Shown piece after piece: positions 1-5,808 of a stretch of 5,956 bases of DNA (positions are counted from its first letter, which is position 1; each line of letters opens with the position of its first letter). This DNA is from an uncultured Burkholderiales bacterium (lineage in GTDB: Bacteria > Pseudomonadota > Gammaproteobacteria > Burkholderiales > Burkholderiaceae_E), in the NCBI GenBank assembly GCA_903898725.1, contig CAIUGQ010000566.1, positions 1-5,956 of the forward strand, in the 5' to 3' direction. A program made the translations under genes and the position numbers. Under the pieces are notes generated by a model. It did no database searches. It was not told the origin of the DNA and saw only the letters and a list, made by a program, of their open reading frames with translations.

Positions 1-462
1 GACCAGCGCGCTGCCCACCAGCTCGAAGAAGCGCGGCGCCACCGGCCGGTTCTGCGCGGGGATGATCCGGACCCGCTCGCGCACCACCTTCGCGCCGCCG
101 GCGCCTTGCCCGAGCAGGCCCTCGAGGCGCTCCACCAGCGGGCCGACCTGGTCGCCGAGCAGACCGCCCGAGCCGAGGTCCTCGAGCATCCGGTGCATGG
201 TCAGCAGCGCGAGGATCTCGCGGTCGCTGAACCACAGCCCCGGCAGCTCGTACTGCGGCCCGAACCCGGCGTCGGCGAGCACGTAGCCGCCCCGGTCGCG
301 GTCGAAGACGATGGGCGCGTTGAACCGGTCGCGCAGCGCGGCGAGGTCGCGCGTGAGCGTGGCGCGCGACACCTCGAGTTCGGCCTGCAGGTCCTTGAAC
401 GCGATCGAGCCGCGCGATCGGATCAGCTGGTCGATGCGGTAGTAGCGCTCGGTCTGTCGCAT
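1..462 (-). CDS. HTH/WYL-domain transcriptional regulator (YafY-like), C-terminus cut by window edge
   Basis: Only the first 154 codons are present; the frame runs open off the left edge. Residues 1-60 form a winged helix-turn-helix of the DeoR/HTH_11 type. It opens with MRQTERYYRID, has a recognition-helix region around VSRATLTRDLAALR (31-44) and closes with a wing, FDRDRGGYVL (53-62). Residues 66-125 are the helical linker (LWFSDREILALLTMHRML), and a WYL-type domain appears to start near 126-150 (VRERVRIIPAQNRPV). Proteins of this layout bind DNA through the HTH and sense a ligand, probably a nucleotide or nucleic acid, through WYL; the target here is unknown. The ATG at 462 was chosen because the family usually begins a few residues before this ERYYRI-like segment. 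A GAGGA overlaps the stop of the upstream helicase but lies about 12 bases from the ATG, which is long. The gap to the helicase is 16 bases, so the gene is probably the distal member of the amn-helicase unit. The family call is firm; the WYL domain itself is mostly outside the window. Confidence 0.88.
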   Translation of the reverse strand, partial: MRQTERYYRIDQLIRSRGSIAFKDLQAELEVSRATLTRDLAALRDRFNAPIVFDRDRGGYVLADAGFGPQYELPGLWFSDREILALLTMHRMLEDLGSGGLLGDQVGPLVERLEGLLGQGAGGAKVVRERVRIIPAQNRPVAPRFFELVGSALV

Positions 463-478
463 GGCGGGTCGGGCGTCC

Positions 479-2626
479 TCAGAACATCGCGCGGATCTTG
501 GCGCCGACGTCGACCGGGGCGGCCCGGCCCGGCCCGGTGCCGCCCTGTGCGGGCGCCGGCGGCGGGCCGATGCGGCGCAGGTGGCGCAGCACGCTGCCGG
601 TCATGAAGCGGCTGCGGGCCGCGTGCACGTACGAGGGCCCCATGCGCGGCTGCTGCACGACCGCGTGCCGCAGCGGCTCGACCAGGTGCAGCGTGTCCTT
701 GGCGCGCGTCATCGCGACGTAGAGCAGGCGCCGCTCCTCGTCGATGCCCGCGTCGCTGCCGGTCTGGTACTCGTTCGGGAAGTTGCCGTCGGTCACGTCG
801 ATCACGTAGACCGCATCCCACTCCTGCCCCTTGGCCGAATGGACGGTCGACAGCACCAGCCAGTCCTCGTCGCGCAGCGGGTCGCCGGCGAGGTCGCCGC
901 TGGCCGAGGGCGGATCGAGCGTCATCCCGGTGAGGAAGCGCTCGCGCGAGCCCTCGCGCGCGGCGACCACCGCGAGCATGTCGAGGTCGGCGGCGCGCAC
1001 CGCCGCATCGTCGAAGCGATGCTCGAGCAGCGGCCGGTACCAGGCCGAGACCGCGTCGAGCTGACCGGTCCAGGGCGTGGCCGGGTCGGCGAGCGACGCC
1101 ATCAGCGCGGCGAACGCGGGCCAGCCCTCGCGGGCCGGCGGCGGCGGCACGAAGCCGGCGAGCGCGGTGAACGCACCGCCCGCGGCGGCCACATGATCGA
1201 TCGCGCGCCGGGCATTGGCCGGGCCCATGCCGGGCATCAGCTGCAGCACCCGGAACGCGGCGATGCCGTGGCGCGGCGTGTCGGCCCAGCGCAGCACGGC
1301 GAGCACGTCCTTGACGTGCGCGGCCTCGAGGAACTTCAGGCCGCCGTGCTTCACGTAGGGGATGTTGCGCCGCGTGAGCTCGACCTCGAGCAGGTCGCTG
1401 TGGTGGCTGCTGCGGAACAGCACCGCCTGGCGCTTCATCAGCACGCCGGCCTCGCGCTGCGCGAGCACCTGCGCGATCACCCAGTCGGCCTGCTCGCGGG
1501 TGTCGGCGACGGTGACGAGGGCCGGCGTCTCGCCGCCGCTGCGCGCGGCGCGCAGGCGCTTCGGATACTGGCGCCGACCCTCGGCGATCAGTGCGCCGGC
1601 GGCGTCGAGCACCGGCTGCACCGAACGGTAGTTGGTCTCGAGCGCGATGCGGGCAGCCGGCGGCTCGAACTGCTCGGGGAAGTCGAGGATGTTGCCGACG
1701 TCGGCCGCGCGAAACGCATAGATCGACTGCGCATCGTCGCCGACCACCGTGAGCCCGCGGCCGTCCGGGCGCAGCGCCCGCAGCACCCGCGCCTGCAGCG
1801 CGTTGGTGTCCTGGTACTCGTCGACCAGCACGTGGTCGAAGCCCGCCGCGATCTCGGCGGCCAGCGCCTCGTCCGACATCGCCGCGTCCCACCACAGCAG
1901 CAGGTCGTCGTAGTCGAGCACGCCGTTGGCCTGCTTGCGCGCGACATAGTCGCGGAACAGGCCGCCGAGCTCGTCGGCCCACTCGACGCACCACGGGTGC
2001 ACCTCGCGCAGCACGCGCTCGAGCGGCCAGCCGGTGTTCACGCGATGCGAGTAGATCGCCAGGCACGCGTCCTTGCGCGGGAAGCGCTTCGCCTTGGTCG
2101 ACAGCCCGAGCTCGTGGCGCGCGACGTCCATCAGGTCGGCGGCGTCGCCCCGGTCGAGGATGCCGAACGACTCGTCCAGCCCGACCTGCGCGGCGTGCGC
2201 GCGCAGCAGCCGCGCGCCGATCGCATGGAAGGTGCCCGCCCACGGCAGGCGCAGGCGCGGCGCATCCTCGCCCGCCGCCGGCCGGCGACCGGCGCGCTCC
2301 GACAGCGCCTGCGCCGCCAGCCGCTCGGCGCGACGCGTCATCTCCTGCGCGGCGCGGCGGCTGAAGGTCAGGAGCAGGATGCGCGCCGGATCCACGCCCT
2401 CGACGACGAGGTGGGCGACCCGATGCGCGAGCGTGGCGGTCTTGCCGGTGCCCGCCCCCGCGATCACCAGCAGCGGGCCGCTCGCGAAGCGGCCGTCGGC
2501 GTCGCGTTCGCCGAAGGTCGCCGCGAGCCGCTGCTCGGGGTTCAGGGCATCGAGCCACGCCTTGCCCGGGGCCGGATCGACGGCCGCCTCGGCGCCCGCG
2601 CCCGGGATCGGATCGGTGGAGGCCAT
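479..2626 (-). CDS. UvrD/Rep-type superfamily 1 ATP-dependent DNA helicase
   Basis: This 715-residue protein carries all the SF1A motifs in order: Q motif LNPEQRLA (28-35), Walker A AGAGTGKT (56-63), Ia LLLTFSRRAAQEM (84-96), Ib GTFHAIGARLL (131-141), Walker B/II VDEYQDTN (268-275), III VGDDAQSIYAFRAA (295-308), IV ETNYRS (330-335), V STVHSAKGQEWDAVYV (593-608) and VI EERRLLYVAMTRAKD (630-644). The family uses ATP hydrolysis to move 3'-5' on single-stranded DNA and unwind duplexes during repair or replication restart. Length is close to Rep and UvrD (about 670-720). However, motif III reads DDAQSIYAFRAA instead of the UvrD/PcrA DDDQSIYGWRGA, and the tail ends VDVGAKIRAMF with no recognisable Tudor-like C-terminal domain. 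It therefore looks like a separate COG0210 helicase clade, not uvrD, rep or pcrA, so no symbol is given. The ATG at 2626 lies 8 bases after the amn stop, with only a weak AGG upstream. The frame stays open upstream to 3085, but that stretch is antisense-type noise inside amn. Confidence 0.95.
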   Translation of the reverse strand: MASTDPIPGAGAEAAVDPAPGKAWLDALNPEQRLAATFGERDADGRFASGPLLVIAGAGTGKTATLAHRVAHLVVEGVDPARILLLTFSRRAAQEMTRRAERLAAQALSERAGRRPAAGEDAPRLRLPWAGTFHAIGARLLRAHAAQVGLDESFGILDRGDAADLMDVARHELGLSTKAKRFPRKDACLAIYSHRVNTGWPLERVLREVHPWCVEWADELGGLFRDYVARKQANGVLDYDDLLLWWDAAMSDEALAAEIAAGFDHVLVDEYQDTNALQARVLRALRPDGRGLTVVGDDAQSIYAFRAADVGNILDFPEQFEPPAARIALETNYRSVQPVLDAAGALIAEGRRQYPKRLRAARSGGETPALVTVADTREQADWVIAQVLAQREAGVLMKRQAVLFRSSHHSDLLEVELTRRNIPYVKHGGLKFLEAAHVKDVLAVLRWADTPRHGIAAFRVLQLMPGMGPANARRAIDHVAAAGGAFTALAGFVPPPPAREGWPAFAALMASLADPATPWTGQLDAVSAWYRPLLEHRFDDAAVRAADLDMLAVVAAREGSRERFLTGMTLDPPSASGDLAGDPLRDEDWLVLSTVHSAKGQEWDAVYVIDVTDGNFPNEYQTGSDAGIDEERRLLYVAMTRAKDTLHLVEPLRHAVVQQPRMGPSYVHAARSRFMTGSVLRHLRRIGPPPAPAQGGTGPGRAAPVDVGAKIRAMF

Positions 2627-2634
2627 TGCCGCGC

Positions 2635-4191
2635 CTACTGGAAGGCGACCTCGGCGAAGCTGCGCAGCTTGCGGCTGTGCAGCCGGTTGTTGCCGGCCCG
2701 GCGCAGCAGCTCGACCGCCCGCATGCCGATCCTCAGGTGCTGGTCGACGCTGGCGCGATAGAAGCGGTTGGCCATGCCGGGCAGCTTGATCTCGCCGTGC
2801 AGCGGCTTGTCGGACACGCACAGCAGCGTGCCGTAGGGCACCCGGAAGCGGAACCCGTTGGCGGCGATCGTCGCGCTCTCCATGTCGAGCGCGATCGCGC
2901 GGCTCTGCGAGAAGCGGCGGGTCGGGCCGTGGTGCGGCAGCAGCTCCCAGTTGCGGTTGTCGGTCGAGGCCACCGTGCCGGTGCGCATGATCCGCTTGAG
3001 CTCGTAGCCCTCGAGCTGCGTGACGTCGGCGACCGCCGCCTCGAGCGCGACCTGGATCTCGGCGAGGGCCGGCACCGGGACCCACAGCGGCAGTTCCTCG
3101 TCGAGGACGTGGTCCTCGCGGACGTAGCCGTGCGCGAGCACGTAGTCGCCCAGCCGCTGGGTCGCATGCAGGCCGGCGCAGTGGCCGAGCATGATCCAGG
3201 CGTGCGGACGCAGCACCGCGACATGGTCGGTGATGGTCTTGGCGTTCGACGGCCCGACGCCGATGTTGATCATCGTGATGCCGGTGCCGTCCTCGCGCAC
3301 CAGGTGGTAGGCGGGCATCTGCGGCAGCCGCGCCGGCAGCGGCGCCTCGGCGGGCTCCTCGTCGCCGACGGCCGCGCCCGTCGCACCGCCCGCCGTACCA
3401 CCCGCGGCGGCGCCGCGCACCGGTGCGCCGCCCGGGGCGCTGCGCGCGAACACCCGGTCGCCCGGCTCGACGAAGGCGACATAGCCGTCGCCGCCCGCCT
3501 GTCCGCCGGCGGGCATCGACATCAGCTGCCGGCCGAGCCGCACGAACTCGTCGATGTAGAACTGGTAGTTCGTGAACAGCACGAAATTCTGGAAGTGCGC
3601 CGGCGCCGTGCCCGTGTAGTGGCGCAGCCGGTGCAGCGAGTAGTCGACCCGCGGCGCGGTGAACAGCGCGAGCGGCTGCGGGTCGCCGGCGCGCGGCTCG
3701 TGGGTGCCGTTGGCGATGCCGTCGTCCATCGACGCGAGGTCGGGCAGGTCGAAGAGGTCCCGCATGCGCAGCAGCCGGGTCGCATCGAGCTCGGCCTCGA
3801 CGTGGGCACCCTCGGCGAAGGCGAAGTGCACCGGGATCGGCTGGTGGCTGGTGCCGATGGCGAGCGCGACGCCGTGGTTGGCCACCAGCAGCCGGAACTG
3901 CTCGGCGTAGTACTGGCCGAACACGTCGGGGCGCGTGAGGGTGGTCTCGAAGGTGCCGGGGCCGGCGACGAACCCGTAGGCGAGCCGCGAGTCGGCGCGC
4001 GCGACGGTGTCGGTCTCGACCCGCACGAACGGATAGCAGGCGCGCACGCGGCCGATGTCGTCGTCACCGGCGACATAGCGGCGCAGCGCATCGCGCAGGT
4101 GGGCGACGCCGGCGTCGTAGATCTCGCGGACCCGTGCGAGGGCGGCCTCGGGGTCGTCGAACCGCTGCGGGGCGAAGAACGGCGCGTTCAT
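2635..4191 (-). CDS. amn: AMP nucleosidase
   Basis: Amn hydrolyses AMP to adenine and ribose 5-phosphate in the cytoplasm, helping to control AMP levels and purine salvage. The 518-residue product aligns with E. coli Amn (484 aa) from end to end by memory. Residues 1-220 are the Amn-specific N-terminal domain (TRPDVFGQYYAEQ, RVDYSLHRLRHYTGT, HFQNFVLFTNYQFYIDEFVR). Residues 290-518 are the nucleoside phosphorylase-like catalytic domain (QMPAYHL, INIGVGPSNAKTITDH 309-323, IMLGHCAGL, GDYVLAH, RTGTV, DNRNWEL, LDMESATIAA 435-444, VPYGTLLCVSDKPLHGEIKLPG 451-472), ending with the typical LHSRKLRSF. The Asp of SDKP (461) is at the position of the catalytic acid. An Ala/Gly-rich segment at about 251-288 makes the inter-domain link some 20-25 residues longer than in E. 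coli. The ATG at 4191 has no clear Shine-Dalgarno. It is the first gene of the minus-strand unit and diverges from the panE-like gene. Confidence 0.97.
   Translation of the reverse strand: MNAPFFAPQRFDDPEAALARVREIYDAGVAHLRDALRRYVAGDDDIGRVRACYPFVRVETDTVARADSRLAYGFVAGPGTFETTLTRPDVFGQYYAEQFRLLVANHGVALAIGTSHQPIPVHFAFAEGAHVEAELDATRLLRMRDLFDLPDLASMDDGIANGTHEPRAGDPQPLALFTAPRVDYSLHRLRHYTGTAPAHFQNFVLFTNYQFYIDEFVRLGRQLMSMPAGGQAGGDGYVAFVEPGDRVFARSAPGGAPVRGAAAGGTAGGATGAAVGDEEPAEAPLPARLPQMPAYHLVREDGTGITMINIGVGPSNAKTITDHVAVLRPHAWIMLGHCAGLHATQRLGDYVLAHGYVREDHVLDEELPLWVPVPALAEIQVALEAAVADVTQLEGYELKRIMRTGTVASTDNRNWELLPHHGPTRRFSQSRAIALDMESATIAANGFRFRVPYGTLLCVSDKPLHGEIKLPGMANRFYRASVDQHLRIGMRAVELLRRAGNNRLHSRKLRSFAEVAFQ
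3328..3441 (-). other. Low-complexity Ala/Gly/Pro linker inside amn
   Basis: This DNA codes for about residues 251-288 of Amn, between the N-terminal domain (ending around VEPGDRVFAR) and the catalytic domain (starting QMPAYHL). The segment is dominated by Ala, Gly and Pro, with a short acidic patch (GDEEPAEA). The reading frame stays intact and flanking family motifs match on both sides, so it reads as a flexible linker expansion and not as a frameshift. Confidence 0.7.
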
Positions 4192-4213
4192 GGGCAGACC
4201 GGGGGATGCCCGG
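4192..4213 (-). other. Possible small hairpin(s) in the amn leader
   Basis: Just upstream of the amn start there is CCGGG (4199-4203), a 5-base loop, then CCCGG (4209-4213), a self-complementary 5-base stem. A competing pairing is GGGCA (4192-4196) with TGCCC (4207-4211). The two cannot form together. They occupy the place where a Shine-Dalgarno would be expected, and none is visible. Stems this short arise easily by chance in DNA of this composition, so a regulatory role is speculative. Confidence 0.25.
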
Positions 4214-4231
4214 GAAAGATGGAACCGTCCG

Positions 4232-4237
4232 ATTCTA
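4232..4237 (-). promoter_or_regulatory. Candidate -10 box for the amn operon
   Basis: Read on the minus strand this is TAGAAT, a 5/6 match to the sigma-70 -10 consensus TATAAT and one of very few AT-rich hexamers in the region. It would place the transcription start near 4225 and give an amn leader of about 34 bases. No good TTGACA-like -35 is visible 16-18 bases upstream, so this is a candidate based on position and the -10 alone. Confidence 0.45.
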
Positions 4238-4246
4238 CGGCCCGCC

Positions 4247-4252
4247 TAGAAT
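4247..4252 (+). promoter_or_regulatory. Candidate -10 box for the panE-like operon
   Basis: TAGAAT matches the sigma-70 -10 consensus at 5/6 positions. It would start transcription near 4258-4260, about 30 bases before the preferred panE ATG at 4289, leaving room for the GGGGAG ribosome site. The -35 region (about 4224-4229) has no clear TTGACA match. Assigned from the -10 hexamer and its fit to the downstream start. Confidence 0.45.
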
Positions 4253-4278
4253 GGACCGATGGCGCCGGCACGGCGCGC

Positions 4279-4284
4279 GGGGAG
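4279..4284 (+). promoter_or_regulatory. Ribosome binding site deciding the panE-like start
   Basis: GGGGAG lies 4 bases before the ATG at 4289. The alternative in-frame ATG at 4259 has no comparable purine-rich site, and sits almost exactly where the predicted transcript would begin. This favours 4289 as the start. Confidence 0.55.
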
Positions 4285-4288
4285 ACCG

Positions 4289-5278
4289 ATGGCAGACGGC
4301 AGGTCCGGGGCAGGCTCGAGCACCGGCAAGGGCGGCTGGCCGGACATCGTGGTGTTCGGGGCGGGCGCGGTCGGCTGCCACTACGGCGCGAAGCTCGCGC
4401 TGGCCGGCGCGCCGGTCACTCTGATCGGGCGGGGCCCGCACGTCGAGGCGGTGCGCGAGCGCGGCCTGTGGTTCGACAGCGGCGGCACGCGGCGCGTCGT
4501 CCGCCTCTCGGCCGACACCTCGCCCGGACCGGTCGGCGCGGCCGACCTGGTGCTGCTGTGCGTGAAGTCCTCGGACACCGCCGAGGCCGCCCGCGAGATC
4601 GCGGCCCGGCTGCGTCCGGGTGCCACCGTGGTGTCGATGCAGAACGGCGTCGACAACGTCGACCGCGCCCGCGCGGCCGCACCCGGCCTGGATCCGCTGG
4701 CGGCGGTCGTCTACGTCGGCGCGTCGATGGGCGGACCGGGCCATGTCGTGCACGCCGGCCGGGGCGAGCTGGTGCTGGGCGCGATCCCGGGCGGCCCCGG
4801 CGCGCCGGACCCGGCGCGCGTGGCGGCGGTCGCCTCGGTCTTCGAGCGGGCCGGCGTGCCCTGCCCCGTCTCGGACGACCTGCGGGCGGCGCTGTGGACC
4901 AAGCTCGTGATGAACGCCACCTTCAACGCCCTCTCGGCGCTGACCCGGGGACGCTACGGCCCGCTCGTGGCCGATGCGGGCCTGGCCGAGACCGCCCGGG
5001 TCGTGATCGACGAGTGCGTGGCAGTGGCCCGCGCCGACGGCGTCGCGATCGCCGACGGCGCGACGCTGCATGCGGCGGCGCTGGCGCTCGGCGCCGCGAT
5101 GGCAACGGCCACCTCGTCGACCGAGCAGGACCTCGCGCGCGGCCGGCCGACCGAGATCGATTCGCTCAACGGCTACGTCGTCGCGCGCGGCGATGCCCGC
5201 GGCGTGCCGGTGCCGATGAACCGTGCGCTCCACGCGATGGTGCGACTGCTCGAGCGCGAGCGCGCCGCGCGCGGATGA
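4289..5278 (+). CDS. panE: Ketopantoate reductase family protein (2-dehydropantoate 2-reductase, PanE/ApbA-like)
   Basis: Family members reduce 2-dehydropantoate to pantoate with NADPH in the pantothenate/CoA pathway. The 329-residue product has an N-terminal Rossmann fold with GAGAVG (24-29) in DIVVFGAGAVGCHYG, then LVLLCVKSSDT (88-97). The C-terminal helical domain has WTKLVMNATFNALSAL (203-218) and RPTEIDSLNGYVV (286-298). Residues matching the E. coli PanE active site by motif are N119 (MQNG), K205 (WTKL), N209 (VMN), S276 or S277 and E289 (TEID). E. coli PanE is about 303 residues; the excess is mainly a Gly/Ser-rich leader of about 18 residues before the first strand. The start at 4289 was chosen for its ribosome site; 4259 (339 residues) is the in-frame alternative. 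The stop overlaps the next start by ATGA. Burkholderiales-type genomes often hold several PanE paralogues and no other pan gene is nearby, so the true substrate may be another 2-keto acid. Confidence 0.9.
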   Translation: MADGRSGAGSSTGKGGWPDIVVFGAGAVGCHYGAKLALAGAPVTLIGRGPHVEAVRERGLWFDSGGTRRVVRLSADTSPGPVGAADLVLLCVKSSDTAEAAREIAARLRPGATVVSMQNGVDNVDRARAAAPGLDPLAAVVYVGASMGGPGHVVHAGRGELVLGAIPGGPGAPDPARVAAVASVFERAGVPCPVSDDLRAALWTKLVMNATFNALSALTRGRYGPLVADAGLAETARVVIDECVAVARADGVAIADGATLHAAALALGAAMATATSSTEQDLARGRPTEIDSLNGYVVARGDARGVPVPMNRALHAMVRLLERERAARG

Positions 5279-5808
5279 GCGCCGACGGCGTGCCGCCCGG
5301 CTGCGACGCGGTGAGCGCGGCACTCGCGCGGCTCGACGCCCGGCCGCGCGTGGTGCTGCGCGCCGAGGTCGCCGCGGGCCGCCCGGCCGACGGGGTGCAT
5401 CGCCTCGCGCTGCACCGCGACGGCACGACCGAGCACTGGGTCCTCGACGGGCGGGCGCTGCGCACCACGCCGGCCGAGGGCCGCGCGAGCGACGCGCTCA
5501 GGCTCGCCCCCGAAGGCGGCTGCGAACGCGACGCCGCGGCCGGCGGACCCGACACGATGGTGCTGCGCTACGACGCCTGGGCCGAACGCGGGCAGAGCCG
5601 CGTGACGCTGCGGGTCGACCTCGCGAGCGGCCTGCCGCGGGACGCGCTGCGCGACAGCCCCGAACTCGCCTGGGGCCGGGCGCTGTCGCGCCCGACCAAG
5701 CCCCCGCAGGCCACGCTGCGTCCGACCGGCGGGCGCCTGCTCGAACGGATCGACTTCGCCTACCCCCCGCCGCCGCGAGGCGGCCCCGACACCGGAGACT
5801 CCCGATGA
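5275..5808 (+). CDS. Hypothetical protein in the panE-like operon
   Basis: A 177-residue protein I do not recognise. Its ATG overlaps the panE-like stop (ATGA) and its own stop overlaps the next start in the same way; there is no strong Shine-Dalgarno, so translational coupling is likely. It has an N-terminal helix candidate (CDAVSAALARL, 10-20) and then alternating strand-like segments, such as RVVLRAEV (25-32), HWVLDGRALRT (54-64), MVLRYDAWAE (95-104), SRVTLRVDLASGLPRD (108-123) and LLERIDFAY (155-163), with a Pro-rich tail (PPPPRGG). There are two cysteines, C10 and C83. The strand-rich layout with a GLPR turn and a closing I-D-F-A-Y strand recalls small LolA/LolB-like or other periplasmic beta-sheet proteins, but there is no signal peptide or lipobox. 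The resemblance is only by eye. The same frame is open far upstream, antisense to amn and the helicase; 5275 is the first sensible start. That it is a real gene rests on both tight overlaps. Confidence 0.75.
   Translation: MSADGVPPGCDAVSAALARLDARPRVVLRAEVAAGRPADGVHRLALHRDGTTEHWVLDGRALRTTPAEGRASDALRLAPEGGCERDAAAGGPDTMVLRYDAWAERGQSRVTLRVDLASGLPRDALRDSPELAWGRALSRPTKPPQATLRPTGGRLLERIDFAYPPPPRGGPDTGDSR
5794..5797 (+). promoter_or_regulatory. Ribosome binding site of the 3-hydroxyisobutyrate dehydrogenase family gene
   Basis: GGAG lies 7 bases before the ATG at 5805, a good spacing. It is inside the end of the hypothetical gene, so the downstream gene can be translated both by coupling and independently. 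Confidence 0.6.

Larger units (their letters stand above)
4232..4252. repeat. Inverted repeat in the divergent intergenic region
   Basis: ATTCTA (4232-4237) and TAGAAT (4247-4252) are perfect inverse complements separated by 9 bases. With one unpaired base, the arms extend inward through GGC (4239-4241) and GCC (4244-4246). The repeat coincides with the two candidate -10 boxes. It may simply be two facing promoters, or it may be an operator for a dimeric regulator; the sequence does not decide between these. Confidence 0.5.

Noticed and set aside
423..2558. Minus-strand 711-codon open frame overlapping the helicase in another frame
   Set aside because: It is an Arg/Ala-rich shifted-frame shadow of the helicase.
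461..2761. Plus-strand 766-codon open frame across the helicase
   Set aside because: It is antisense to a helicase with every SF1 motif intact, and its translation is Arg/Gly/Ala/His-rich with no domain-like pattern.
2627..3085. Upstream extension of the helicase frame into amn
   Set aside because: The helicase Q motif is already 28 residues from the ATG at 2626, and the extension lies within conserved amn coding sequence and has shadow-type composition.
1..4191. Possible phage-defence island (helicase plus WYL regulator plus nucleotide-degrading enzyme)
   Set aside because: Amn is the canonical housekeeping form, the helicase is a common chromosomal type, and no nuclease, toxin, methylase, integrase or compositional shift is visible.
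2626..5274. Plus-strand frame open for about 880 codons, antisense to amn and the helicase and continuing through panE out of frame
   Set aside because: The translation is rich in Arg, Ala, His and Val and matches no family, while the opposite strand carries full-length Amn and helicase motifs. Open antisense frames are expected at this GC content. Only the last part (5275-5808) is kept as a gene.
4235..5323. Minus-strand 362-codon open frame opposite the panE-like gene
   Set aside because: The plus strand encodes a complete ketopantoate reductase with its active-site residues; this frame is Arg/His-rich noise and would overrun the divergent promoter.
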